A stretch of 64,000 nucleotides of DNA, from NCBI GenBank assembly GCA_963754305.1, contig CAVWFR010000037.1:1-64000 (forward strand). The letters run 5' to 3'. Below, one piece after another: positions 44,445-54,400 of this stretch. The notes under the pieces were generated by a model. That model saw only the letters and a list, made by a program, of their open reading frames with translations. It had not been told where the DNA came from and did not search any database. Every line of letters starts with the position of its first letter. Within the stretch, counting starts at the first letter, position 1. Source of the stretch: DATEDA01 sp963754305 (lineage in GTDB: Bacteria > Pseudomonadota > Gammaproteobacteria > Burkholderiales > SG8-39). The translations under genes and the position numbers were made by a program.

Positions 44445-45668
44445 ATGAGCCGCCCCCTTTCGCACATCCGCGTTCTCGACCTCACCCGCATCCTCGCCGG
44501 CCCCTGGGCGGCGCAGAACCTGGCCGATCTCGGGGCCGAGGTGATCAAGATCGAGCGCCCCGGGACCGGCGACGACACGCGCACCTGGGGCCCGCCGTGG
44601 CTGAAGGACGAGGCGGGCAGCGATACCCGCGAAGCAGCGTATTTCCTGTCGGTCAATCGCGGCAAGAAATCGGTCACCGTCGATCTCGCCAAACCCGCGG
44701 GCCAGCGGCTGGTGCGCGACCTCGCGGCGAAGAGCGATGTCCTGATCGAGAACTATAAGGTCGGCGACCTCGCACGCTACGGCCTCGGCTACGACGAAGT
44801 GCGACGGGCGAACCCGCAGATCGTCTACTGCTCGGTGACCGGCTTCGGGCAGGACGGGCCGTACGCACAGCGCCCGGGCTACGACTTCATCTTTCAGGGC
44901 ATGTGCGGCCTGATGAGCATTACCGGCGAACGTGACGATCTCCCGGGCGGCGGCCCGCAGAAGGTCGGCATCGCGGTCACGGACGTGATGACCGGGATGT
45001 ACGCGAGCCTAGCGATCACCGCCGCGATCGCTCACCGGCAACTGACCGGCGTCGGCCAATACATCGACATGGCGCTGCTCGACACGCTGGTCGCATTCAA
45101 CGCCAATTCGATCTTGAACTACTGGTGCTCGGGCGAAACCCCGACGCGCTATGGCAATGCGCACGCCAACATCGTGCCCTACGAGGTCTTCGCCTCCGCC
45201 GACGGCCACATCATTCTCGCCGTCGGCAACGACGGGCAGTTCGCGAGCTTCTGTCGCGTCGCCGGCCGCGGGGAGCTCGCCGAAGATCCGCGTTTCAAGA
45301 CCAACCCGGCGCGGGTCAAGAACCGCCCCATCCTGGTGCCGATCGTGCAGGAGATCGTGCGGGGGCGGACGAGCCGCGACTGGATCGCGGGCCTGGAGGC
45401 GGCAAGCGTGCCGTGCGGTCCGATCAACAACATGCAGGAGGTGTTCGAGAACCCCCAGGTGCAGCACCGTGGGATGCGCGTGGAAATACCACACCCCGCC
45501 GGGGTCACCTGCCCGACCGTCGCGAGCCCCATGCGTTTCTCGGCCACGCCGGTGAGCCATGACTTGCCGCCGCCGCTCCTCGGCCAGCACACGCGCGAAG
45601 TCCTAGCCGGCGTGCTCGGTCTGAGCGACGCCGATATCGACTCGCTGGCCGCGCAGGGCATGGTCTAG
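44445..45668 (+). CDS. CaiB/BaiF family (class III) CoA-transferase
   Basis: A 407-residue CoA-transferase: LSHIRVLDLTRILAGPWAAQNLADLG at the N-terminus, VTGFGQDGPYAQRPGYDFIFQGMCGLMS with the catalytic Asp in PGYD, and VPCGPINNMQEVFENPQVQHRGM. It forms CoA esters of carboxylic acids using an acyl-CoA donor. The ATG at 44445 has GGAG five bases upstream. Divergent from etfB. The exact acid is unknown. Confidence 0.94.
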   Translation: MSRPLSHIRVLDLTRILAGPWAAQNLADLGAEVIKIERPGTGDDTRTWGPPWLKDEAGSDTREAAYFLSVNRGKKSVTVDLAKPAGQRLVRDLAAKSDVLIENYKVGDLARYGLGYDEVRRANPQIVYCSVTGFGQDGPYAQRPGYDFIFQGMCGLMSITGERDDLPGGGPQKVGIAVTDVMTGMYASLAITAAIAHRQLTGVGQYIDMALLDTLVAFNANSILNYWCSGETPTRYGNAHANIVPYEVFASADGHIILAVGNDGQFASFCRVAGRGELAEDPRFKTNPARVKNRPILVPIVQEIVRGRTSRDWIAGLEAASVPCGPINNMQEVFENPQVQHRGMRVEIPHPAGVTCPTVASPMRFSATPVSHDLPPPLLGQHTREVLAGVLGLSDADIDSLAAQGMV

Positions 45669-45822
45669 CGGCCGGCTCGCCCGCGCCACTGGCGGCGCGA
45701 GCCATTCTCCCGCATGATCCCCGCCCGCTACGGCGCCGCCGCCACGTGAGTTGCGCCCAGTCATCGAGTTGCCGTCGGCCATCGAACTGCAATCAGCCAT
45801 CCCGTTCCAGCGATCCACCGAG

Positions 45823-48138
45823 ATGAATCTCCCCGCATTTCAGTTCGACCCCGAGGCCGCCCGCTTCGGCACCGCCCGCTCCCAGAAACGCGTCGAAGAC
45901 GCCCGGCTCGTCGTGGGTCGAGGCCTCTACAGCGACGATCGCACGCTCGCCGGCGAGGTCTGGCTCGTCGTCGTTCGGTCGCCGCATGCCCATGCGCGTC
46001 TCGTTTCGATCGACACCAGCGCCGCCGCAAGCTCGCCGGGCGCGCTTGCGGTGTGGACGATGGCGGACCTCAAGGCCGACGGCGTCGGCGCGATCCCCTA
46101 TCCACCGCTCTTCAAGCGCGGCGACGGCACGCCGATGGCGATCGCCCCGCGCTACCCGCTGGCCGACGACGCCGTACGCTATGCGGGGCAGCCGGTGGCC
46201 GCCGTGGTCGCGGCGACGCGGCGCCAAGCACAGGATGCAGCCGAGCTGGTCGCCGTCGATTACGACGCGCTCACCGCCGTGGTCGACCCGCACGATGCGC
46301 TCGCGCCGGACGCGCCGCAGCTTTGGGAGCACGCGCCCGGCAACGTCTCGGCCGAGGCACGCTACGGCGATCCCGGAGCGGTCGACGCGGCCATCGGGCA
46401 AGCGGCGCACGTCGTCGAGGTCAGCCTGCACAACCAGCGATTGATGGCATTCCCCCTCGAGCCGCGGGCGGCGGTCGCCGTGCACGAGAACGGGCGCACC
46501 ACGCTCTATACCCAGACCCAGCAGCCCACGGGTACTCGCGATCTGCTCGGCGCCACGTTCGGTGCGAAGCCGGACTTTTTCCGCGTCGTGGTCGGCGAGA
46601 TCGGCGGCGGCTTCGGCATGAAGACCGGCCTCATGCCGGAGGATGCGCTGATCGCGTACGCGGCGCAAAAGCTCGCCCGCCCGGTGCGCTGGCGCGCCGA
46701 TCGCAGCGAGGACTTTCTCGCCGCACACATGGGCCGCGACCAGCACTTCGCTGCCGCGCTCGCGCTCGACGCGGAGGGCCGAATCCTCGCCTTGCGCACG
46801 AGCGTGCTCGCAAACTTCGGCGGCCATGCAGTCGGGTCGACCGCGATGATTCCGCTGATGCTCGGGCCCAAGGTCGTGACCTCGGTCTACCGCGTGCCGG
46901 TCATCGACTTCCACATCCGCGGCGTGATCACCAACACGATGTCGACCGGCGCTTATCGCGGCGCCGGCCGGCCGGAGTCGATTTTCCTCATGGAGCGCCT
47001 GATGGAGAAGGCCGGCCGGGCGACCGGTCTCGGGCCGGTCGAAATACGGCGGCGGAACTTCATCCCGCCCGACGCGATGCCCCACCGGACCGCGGTGGGC
47101 GAGGTCTACGACTCGGGCGAATACGCGAAGATCCTGGACCAGCTGCTCCAACGCGCGGACTGGGACGGTTACCCTGCTCGCAAAACGGACTCGGCGCAAC
47201 GCGGGAAGCTGCGTGGCCGCGGCCTCTCGAGCTACCTCGAATGGACCGGGGCACTCCTCACCGAGACCGCCGATGTGCGGATCGGCGCCGACGGTACGGT
47301 CACGGTTTTCTCGGGTACGCAGGCCATGGGTCAGGGCGTGGAGACCACCTACGTTCAGCTCGTCGCCGAGGTGCTCGAGCTCGATGGGTCGCGTATCCGG
47401 GTCGTCCAGGGCGACACCGACCAGGTGAACGGCGTCGGCAGCGTCGGCTCGCGCTCGGCGTTTATCGGCGGCTCGGCGATCGTTATGGCCGGCCGCAAGG
47501 CGCTCGACGAAGGGAAGACTCTCGCCGCCAACGCGCTCGAAGCCGCGCCGGCCGACGTCGACTACGCGCGGGGGCAGTTCCGCATTGCCGGCACCGATCG
47601 CGGGATCGGTCTGTTCGAGCTGGCGGAGCGGCAGCCCGCAAAGCACATCCGCGTCTCCGCGACCGCGACCCCGTCCGGCCCGTCATGGCCGAATGGCGCG
47701 CAGGTCTGCGAGGTCGAGATCGACTCCGATACCGGGGAAGTCGAGGTCGTGCGCCACTCCAGCGTCGACGACATCGGCCGCATCATCAATCACATGATCG
47801 TGGCAGGTCAGATCCACGGCGGCATCGCGCAGGGGGTCGGGCAGGCGCTGTACGAGCGCGTCGTTTACGACCCGGCGAGCGGCCAATTGCTCACCGGCTC
47901 GTTGATGGATTACGGCGTGCCGCGCGCAGATCAGCTGCCGGCGCCCGATTGCGCGTTCGACGAGAGCATTCCTTGCAAGACCAACCTGCTCGGGGTGAAG
48001 GGCTGCGGGGAGATCGGCACCATCGGCGCAGTGCCGGCAACCGTGCACGCAGTACTCGACGCGCTGTCGGACTACGGCGTCGAGGACCTCGATATGCCGC
48101 TCACGCCGGAGAAGATCTGGCGCGTGTTGCGCCGCTAG
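45823..48138 (+). CDS. Form II CoxL-like molybdenum hydroxylase large subunit
   Basis: A 771-residue protein of the xanthine oxidase/CO dehydrogenase large-subunit family, with YAGQPVAAVVA, EIGGGFGMKTG, AYRGAGRPES and the catalytic Glu in GVKGCGEIGTIG. AYRGAGR marks form II; true CO dehydrogenases have AYRCSFR, so CO oxidation is unlikely. It binds the molybdopterin-cytosine dinucleotide cofactor and hydroxylates small molecules. The FAD and Fe-S subunit genes (coxM, coxS types) that normally sit beside it are absent here. The start ATG 45823 has only a weak ribosome site. Confidence 0.92.
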   Translation: MNLPAFQFDPEAARFGTARSQKRVEDARLVVGRGLYSDDRTLAGEVWLVVVRSPHAHARLVSIDTSAAASSPGALAVWTMADLKADGVGAIPYPPLFKRGDGTPMAIAPRYPLADDAVRYAGQPVAAVVAATRRQAQDAAELVAVDYDALTAVVDPHDALAPDAPQLWEHAPGNVSAEARYGDPGAVDAAIGQAAHVVEVSLHNQRLMAFPLEPRAAVAVHENGRTTLYTQTQQPTGTRDLLGATFGAKPDFFRVVVGEIGGGFGMKTGLMPEDALIAYAAQKLARPVRWRADRSEDFLAAHMGRDQHFAAALALDAEGRILALRTSVLANFGGHAVGSTAMIPLMLGPKVVTSVYRVPVIDFHIRGVITNTMSTGAYRGAGRPESIFLMERLMEKAGRATGLGPVEIRRRNFIPPDAMPHRTAVGEVYDSGEYAKILDQLLQRADWDGYPARKTDSAQRGKLRGRGLSSYLEWTGALLTETADVRIGADGTVTVFSGTQAMGQGVETTYVQLVAEVLELDGSRIRVVQGDTDQVNGVGSVGSRSAFIGGSAIVMAGRKALDEGKTLAANALEAAPADVDYARGQFRIAGTDRGIGLFELAERQPAKHIRVSATATPSGPSWPNGAQVCEVEIDSDTGEVEVVRHSSVDDIGRIINHMIVAGQIHGGIAQGVGQALYERVVYDPASGQLLTGSLMDYGVPRADQLPAPDCAFDESIPCKTNLLGVKGCGEIGTIGAVPATVHAVLDALSDYGVEDLDMPLTPEKIWRVLRR

Positions 48139-48146
48139 CGCGATGT

Positions 48147-48170
48147 CGAAAGGGGGCATGCCCCCTTTCG
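48147..48170. terminator. 24-bp perfect palindrome between convergent genes
   Basis: CGAAAGGGGGCATGCCCCCTTTCG is self-complementary throughout and lies 9 bp past the CoxL-like stop, facing the convergent enoyl-CoA hydratase gene (stop 48245). It can form a very GC-rich hairpin on either strand. No U-run follows on either strand, so it is a probable but not classical bidirectional terminator. Confidence 0.55.
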
Positions 48171-48244
48171 CCTTCCCAAGCCAGAGGCTGTGACGCTAAG
48201 CGCGGCTCAGCAAAGCGAGGTCTCCCTCGCCACGCGCTGCACCG

Positions 48245-49048
48245 CTATCGGTTCTTCCAATCCGGCGACCGCTTGGCGAGAAAGGCGTCGATCCCCTCGG
48301 CGGCGTCGTCGAGCATCATGTTGCAGGCCATCCCCTCGGTCGCCGTGACATACGCCTCCGCAAGCCCCTGCTCCGCCTGCCGGTAGAACAGCGCCTTGCC
48401 GAGCTTCACCACGGCCGGGCTCTGCGCGGCGATCTTCCGCGCGAGCGTCGCGACGGCGGCATCGAGCTCGGCGGGCGGAACGGCGCGGTTCACCAGTCCC
48501 CAGCGCACTGCGGTCGCCGCATCGATCTGGTCGCCGGTGAACAGCATCTCCAGTGCATGCTTCCGGGACAGATTGCGTGCCACACCGACGGCGGGCGTCG
48601 AGCAGAAGATCCCGCTCTTGATGCCGGGAAGCGCGAACTGCGCCGCATCGCTCGCGACCGCCAGATCGCACATCGACACGAGCTGGCAGCCCGCCGCCAC
48701 CGCCACGCCCTGGACCCGGGCGATTACCGGCTGCGGCAGACGGGTGAGCGCGAGCATCATCCGGCTGCATTGCCCGAAAAGCTCCTCCTGCCAGGCCTTG
48801 TCCGGGTGCGCACGCATCTCGCGCAAGTCGTGTCCGGCGCAGAAGTGCTTGCCAGCGCCGGCGAGGATCACCACCCGGACGGACTCTTCGGCAGCGATGC
48901 GGTCGAGCTCGACCTGGATCGCCGCCAGCATGTCGGTCGAGAGCGGATTCAGGCGCTCGCCGCGGTTCAGCGTGAGCGTGGCGACGCCATCGGCGTCGTT
49001 GCGCAGGACGTAGGGCGCCTGGAATTCGGTCTTCGAGGGCGCGTTCAC
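48245..49048 (-). CDS. Enoyl-CoA hydratase/isomerase family protein
   Basis: A 267-residue crotonase-fold protein with GAGKHFCAGHDLREM and VIARVQGVAVAAGCQLVSMCDLAVAS. At the two positions of the acid/base Glu pair it resembles the ECHDC3-type group, so hydratase activity is not assured. The GTG start at 49048 has GGAGGAGG five bases upstream. It follows the acyl-CoA ligase gene by 14 bp. Confidence 0.9.
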   Translation of the reverse strand: MNAPSKTEFQAPYVLRNDADGVATLTLNRGERLNPLSTDMLAAIQVELDRIAAEESVRVVILAGAGKHFCAGHDLREMRAHPDKAWQEELFGQCSRMMLALTRLPQPVIARVQGVAVAAGCQLVSMCDLAVASDAAQFALPGIKSGIFCSTPAVGVARNLSRKHALEMLFTGDQIDAATAVRWGLVNRAVPPAELDAAVATLARKIAAQSPAVVKLGKALFYRQAEQGLAEAYVTATEGMACNMMLDDAAEGIDAFLAKRSPDWKNR

Positions 49049-49062
49049 TGGGGCCTCCTCCG

Positions 49063-50706
49063 CTATTCGATCGCCGACGCCGACGCAGCCTGCTGCCGCA
49101 GCGCGAACTTCTGGATCTTGCCGGTCGAGGTCTTCGGCAGCGGGCCGAACACGACCGCCTTCGGTGCTTTGAAGCGCGCGAGGCTCGCGCGGCAGTGCTC
49201 GATGATTTCCATTTCAGTGACGCTCGCGCCGGGCTTCAGCTCGACGAACGCGCACGGCGTCTCGCCCCATTTCGGGTCGGGTTTCGCGACCACCGCCGCC
49301 GCCAGCACCGCCGGATGGCGATAGAGAACGTCCTCGACCTCGATCGAGGAGATGTTCTCGCCGCCCGAGATGATGATGTCCTTCGCGCGGTCCTTGATCT
49401 TGATGTAGCCGTCGGGATGCATCACCGCGAGGTCGCCGGAGTGGAACCAGCCTCCCGCGAACGCCTCCTGCGTGGCCGCCGGGTTCTTCAGATAACCCTT
49501 CATCGTGATGTTGCCGCGGAACATGATCTCGCCCATCGTCTCGCCGTCGGCGGGAACCGGCTGCATCGTCTCCGGATCCATCACCGTGCAGCCCTCCTCG
49601 AGGATGTAGCGCACGCCCTGGCGGCCGTTGCGCTCCGCGCGGGCCCGCACATCGAGCTCGGTCCACGCGTCGTGCTTGGCGCACACGGTCGCCGGCCCGT
49701 AGACCTCGGTGAGGCCGTACACGTGGGTCAGGTCGAAGCCGATGCGCTCCATCCCCTCGATCATCGCCTGCGGCGGCGAGGCGCCGGCGACGAACGCGAA
49801 CACCTTGTGCGAGATCCCCTCGCGGAGCTTCGGATCGGCGTTGATCAGCGAGCTATGCACGATCGGCGCCCCGCAGTAATGCGTCACCCGATGTTCCCTG
49901 ATGAGCGCGAAGATCGCCGCCGGCTCGACCTTGCGCAGGCAGACGTTCGTGCCGGCGACCGCCGCCATGCCCCATGGGAAGCACCAGCCGTTGCAATGGA
50001 ACATCGGCAGCGTCCAGAGGTACACCGCATGCCGCGGCATGCTCCACGTGAGCAGGTTACCGACCCCGTTGAGGTAGGCGCCCCGGTGCGAGTACACGAC
50101 GCCTTTCGGGTTCCCGGTGGTGCCCGAGGTGTAGTTGAGCGCGATCGACTGCCATTCGTCCGCCGGCGGCTGCCAGGGGTACGCCGGATCGCCCTCGGCG
50201 AGCAACGCCTCGTAGTCGAGCCGCCCCAGACGCTGTCCGTCCCCTGCGTACTCCGGGTCGTCCACGTCGACGACGATCGGCTTCTCGTCGAGCTTCGACA
50301 GCGCCGCCGCGATCGTGCCGGCGAACTCGCGGTCGGTGATCAGCACTTTCGCCTCGCCGTGATTCAGCATGAAGGCGATCGCGTCGGCGTCGAGCCGGGT
50401 GTTGAGCGCGTTCAGCACCGCGCCGGCCATGGGCACGCCGAAGTGGCACTCGTACATCTCCGGGGTGTTCGGCAGCATCGCGGCCACCGTGTCGCCGACG
50501 CCGATCCCGCGCTTCGCGAGCGCCGAGGCGAGTCGGACGGATCGGCCATAGGTCTCGCGCCACGTGAATCGCCGCGCGCCATGGACGACGGCGATGCGGT
50601 CCGGGTACACCGCTGCGCTCCACTCGATGAAGGTGAGCGGCGTGAGCGGCGCGTAGTTGGCACGATTGCGGTCGAGATCGACGCTGTAGGGATTGGGCCG
50701 CGACAT
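49063..50706 (-). CDS. AMP-dependent acyl-CoA synthetase
   Basis: A 547-residue adenylate-forming ligase with YTSGTTGNPKGV (P-loop), GLTEVYG, HSGDLAVMHPDGYIKIKDRAKDIIISGGENIS and the acyl-transfer Lys in KTSTGKIQKF. It activates a medium-chain or related carboxylate to its CoA ester; the type is close to DmdB-like ligases. A strong AGGAGG site precedes the ATG at 50706. Paired with the crotonase gene downstream in one leftward unit. Confidence 0.93.
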   Translation of the reverse strand: MSRPNPYSVDLDRNRANYAPLTPLTFIEWSAAVYPDRIAVVHGARRFTWRETYGRSVRLASALAKRGIGVGDTVAAMLPNTPEMYECHFGVPMAGAVLNALNTRLDADAIAFMLNHGEAKVLITDREFAGTIAAALSKLDEKPIVVDVDDPEYAGDGQRLGRLDYEALLAEGDPAYPWQPPADEWQSIALNYTSGTTGNPKGVVYSHRGAYLNGVGNLLTWSMPRHAVYLWTLPMFHCNGWCFPWGMAAVAGTNVCLRKVEPAAIFALIREHRVTHYCGAPIVHSSLINADPKLREGISHKVFAFVAGASPPQAMIEGMERIGFDLTHVYGLTEVYGPATVCAKHDAWTELDVRARAERNGRQGVRYILEEGCTVMDPETMQPVPADGETMGEIMFRGNITMKGYLKNPAATQEAFAGGWFHSGDLAVMHPDGYIKIKDRAKDIIISGGENISSIEVEDVLYRHPAVLAAAVVAKPDPKWGETPCAFVELKPGASVTEMEIIEHCRASLARFKAPKAVVFGPLPKTSTGKIQKFALRQQAASASAIE

Positions 50707-50734
50707 GGTCGCCTCCTGTTCGCGCGAGTATATG

Positions 50735-51445
50735 TCAGGCGGCGAGCGCCTCCTCCTGCCAGACGAGCTTCGCTTTCGTCTCCTTCGCGATCGCTTCGAG
50801 GACCTGCGCGTGCTCGGCCAGTTCCTCCGCGCTCGCCCACACTACGACGAGCGCCGGCCGCTCGCCGCAAGGCGCTCCCGGATCGCCCGACGCCGCCACC
50901 GGCGCCTCGAGCCAGATCGCCAGGGTTTCCTGCCCGCGGGTCATGGCGAGATAGACCTCGGCGAGGAGCGTCGCGTCGAGCAGCGCGCCGTGCAGCTTTC
51001 GGTGCGAGTGCTCGATCTGGTACCGCTCGCACAGCGCATCGAGCGAGTTTTTCCGCCCCGGGTGCAACTCGCGTGCAGCCGCGAGGGTGTCGACGACGCC
51101 GGTGGCGTGAGCGGCGATCTGCTCCAATCCGAGCTGCTGCAGCTCGACGTCGAGGAACTCGACGTCGAACGCCGCGTTGTGGATCACCAGCTCGGCGCCA
51201 CGCAGATAGTCGAGAAGCTCGCGCGCCACATCGGCGAACCGGGGCTTGTCCTGAAGGAACTCGTTCGTGATCCCGTGAACGCGCAGTGCGCCCTCTTCCA
51301 CCGCCCGACCTGGATTCACGTAGCGGTGGAAGTCGTTCCCGGTAAACCGCCGCCCGACCAGCTCGACGCAGCCGATCTCGATGATGCGATCGCCGAGTCG
51401 GGCGTTGAGGCCGGTCGTCTCGGTGTCGAGGACGATCTGTCTCAT
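50735..51445 (-). CDS. dnaQ: DNA polymerase III epsilon subunit (proofreading exonuclease)
   Basis: A 236-residue 3'-5' exonuclease: LDTETTG (Asp7, Glu9) in motif I, NAAFDVEFLD in motif II and HGALLDATLLAEVYL in motif III, followed by a C-terminal tail for binding the alpha subunit. The ATG at 51445 overlaps the RND permease stop (ATGA). In many proteobacteria dnaQ is next to rnhA; here the two are separated by an efflux pair. Confidence 0.95.
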   Translation of the reverse strand: MRQIVLDTETTGLNARLGDRIIEIGCVELVGRRFTGNDFHRYVNPGRAVEEGALRVHGITNEFLQDKPRFADVARELLDYLRGAELVIHNAAFDVEFLDVELQQLGLEQIAAHATGVVDTLAAARELHPGRKNSLDALCERYQIEHSHRKLHGALLDATLLAEVYLAMTRGQETLAIWLEAPVAASGDPGAPCGERPALVVVWASAEELAEHAQVLEAIAKETKAKLVWQEEALAA

Positions 51446-54400
51446 GCGCGATGCGGCTGCGCGGCGGCTGCGTCGGCCTCTTCGAGCGGGGTGTGACGGC
51501 GCGCGATCAGGCTGTACACGGTAGGCACGACGAACAGCGTGAGCACCGTGCCGAGCAGGATCCCGCCGACGATGACCCACCCGATCGGCTGGCGGCTCTC
51601 CGCCCCGGCGCCACGCGCCAGCGCGAGCGGGATCGCGCCGAGCGCCATTGCGCCGGTGGTCATCAGGATCGGGCGGAGCCGGAGCACCGCCGACTCGACG
51701 ACCGCCTCGCGCACCGCGCGTCCCTTCTCCTGCAGCTGATTGGCGAACTCGACGATGAGGATGCCGTGCTTGGTTATCAGCCCGACCAGCGTCACGAGAC
51801 CGATCTGGCTGTAGACGTTGAGCGTGCCGCCGGAAAGCTTCAACGCGAGCAGCGCGCCGGTCATCGAGAGCGGTACGGTGAGCATGATGATGAAGGGATC
51901 GCGGAAACTCTCGAACTGCGCCGACAGCACGAGATAGATGAATGCCAGCGCGAGCAGGAACGTGAAGTACAGTCCGCCGGTGGATACGCGGAACTCGCGC
52001 GAGTTGCCGTTGTAGTCGAGCGCATAACCGGGCGGCAGCAGGCGTCCGGCCGTCGCCTCGATCGCCTTCAGGGCATCGCCGATCGCATAATCGGGGGCCA
52101 GGCTGGCGGTGATCGTTGCCGAGCGGCGCTGCCCGAAATGGTTGAGCTCGCGCGGCGCCACGCCCTCGCGCACCGATACGAGGCTGGAGAGCGGCGCCAT
52201 CATGTCGTTGCGCCCGCGGACGAAAATGTCGGAGATATCGTTCGGCCGCGTGCGCTCGCCCGGCGCCATCTGCACGATCACGTCGTACTGCTCCCCGTTC
52301 TGCTTGAAGCGGGTCACCTGCCGGCCGCCGAGCATCGTCTCCATCGTGCGGCCGATGGCGTCGACCTGCACGCCGGCGTCCGCGGCGCGGTCGCGCTCGA
52401 CCTGCACCTTGAGCTCCGGTTTGTTCAGCTTGAGATCGGTCTCCAGATTGATCAGTCCGCGGATCTTCGCCAGCTCCGCGACGAGGCCGTTCGTCACCCG
52501 GTCCAGGTCTTCGTAGCTGGCCGAGGTAACGATGACGATCTCCACCGGCTTGGCGCGCGGGCTCTGTCCGAGCGACTGCGGAAGCGTCGGGAACGCGAGT
52601 ACGCCCGGCAGGCCGAAAAGCTTCGGCGCGACCTCGCTCACGACCTCCTGTGCCTTGCGGTCGCGCTCGTCCCAGTCCTTCAGCCCCACGAACGAGATGC
52701 CCTGCGATACGTTCGGGAATCCCGCCACGACGAAATAGCGGGTCACGTCCGCAGTGTTCTCGAAGATCTTCTCGATTCGGCCCGCGTAGCCGTCCATGTA
52801 CTGGATCGTCGCTCCCTCGGGGCCGACGAAGATCGACAGCACCACGCCGCGGTCCTCGGTCGGCGCGAGCTCCTGCTTGAGCGACCCGAACAGCAGGACG
52901 ATCGCGCTCGTCGGGATGACGAACGCCACGAGGAGCACCAGCGCCCGGCCGCCGATAAAGACCGGCCGGCGGCGCCCGCCCACCGGGAACACGAAGAGCG
53001 GCCAGCGCGCGGTGAGGATCCAGATCAAAGCGCGCCGATACGCCCCGGTAAGCCCGCGTATCCCGCCCTCGATCCAGTTGTAGAACCGGCCATGGCGCTC
53101 GGTGCGCCGCAGGAGCTTCGAGCACATCATGGGCGACAGCGTCAGTGCGACGAAGCCGGAGACGAGCACGGCCCCCGCGAGCGTGAGGGCGAACTCGATG
53201 AAGAGCTTGCCCGTGCGCCCGGTCATGAAGGCGACAGGCGCATAGACCGACGCGAGCGTCAGCGTCATCGCAACGACCGCAAAGCCGATCTCTTTTGCGC
53301 CCAGCACCGCCGCCCTGACGGGCGGCATCCCCTCCTCGATGTGCCGCCAGATGTTCTCCAGCATCACGATCGCGTCGTCCACCACCAGGCCGATCGCCAG
53401 CACCAGGGCGAGCAGCGTGAGCGTGTTGATGCTGAAGCCAAGCACGTACATCAGCGCGAACGCCCCGATGAGCGAGACCGGAATGGTCACCAGCGGCACG
53501 AGCGTCGCCCGCACCGACCGCAGGAACACGAAGATGACGAGCCCCACCAGCACGATCGCCTCGAGGATGGTCCGCGCCACCGCCTTGATCGAGCGGTCGA
53601 TGAAGACCGAGGTGTCGTAGGCGATATTGACGGCGACGCCCTCCGGAAGATCGGCGACGATCCGCGGCAGCTCGGTCCGGATCGCCTGCGAGAGCTCCAG
53701 CGGATTGGCGGTCGCCTGCTTGATGACGCCGAGCGCCACCGCCGGACGGCCGTTGAACCGGACGACCGAGCGCTCATCGAGCGCCGCGATCTCGACCCGC
53801 CCGAGATCGCGGATCCGCACCGGGTGGCCGTTCACGTACCGGACGACTACGTTCTCGAACTGCCCCGGCCGCGCGAGATCGGTCTCCGCGACCACCGAGA
53901 ACTCGCGCGCGCGGCTCTCGATGCGGCCGGCCGGGACTTCCACGTTCTGGCGCGTCAGAGCGTCCTGGACGTCCTGCGGCGTAAGGCGGTACGCACCGAG
54001 CTTGTTGCGGTCGAGCCAGATGCGCATGGAATAGCGACGCTCGCCGAACACCCGGACGTCGGCCGCCCCGGGCAACGTCTGGAGGCGCGTCTTGACCAGC
54101 CGGCTCGCGATATCGGTCACCTCCAGCGGCGACAGACGATCGCTCGAGAAGGCGAGCCAGATGATCGGGTTCGCGTCGGCCTCGACCTTCGCGATCACCG
54201 GCTCCTCGACATCCGCCGGCAGCTTGCCGCGCGTGCGCGCGACCCGGTCGCGCACGTCGCTCGCCGCCGCATCGGGGTTCCGCTCGAGACGGAACTTGAC
54301 CGTTATCTGGCTGTTCTCGGCACGGCTGATCGAGCTGAGCACGTCGACACCCTCGATGCCGGCGAGCGCGTCTTCGAGCGGCTTGGTGACGCGCGACTCG

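Noticed and set aside
45763..45798. Two 18-bp imperfect direct repeats upstream of the CoxL-like gene
   Set aside because: Only about 13 of 18 positions match and there is no third clear copy; chance cannot be excluded.
45823..48138. Carbon monoxide dehydrogenase
   Set aside because: The active-site loop is AYRGAGR (form II) and not AYRCSFR; no accessory cox genes are near.
40803..50706. DMSP demethylation pathway (dmdB, dmdC, dmdD)
   Set aside because: The ligase and dehydrogenase resemble DmdB and DmdC types, but these families are broad, dmdA is absent and the genes are scattered.
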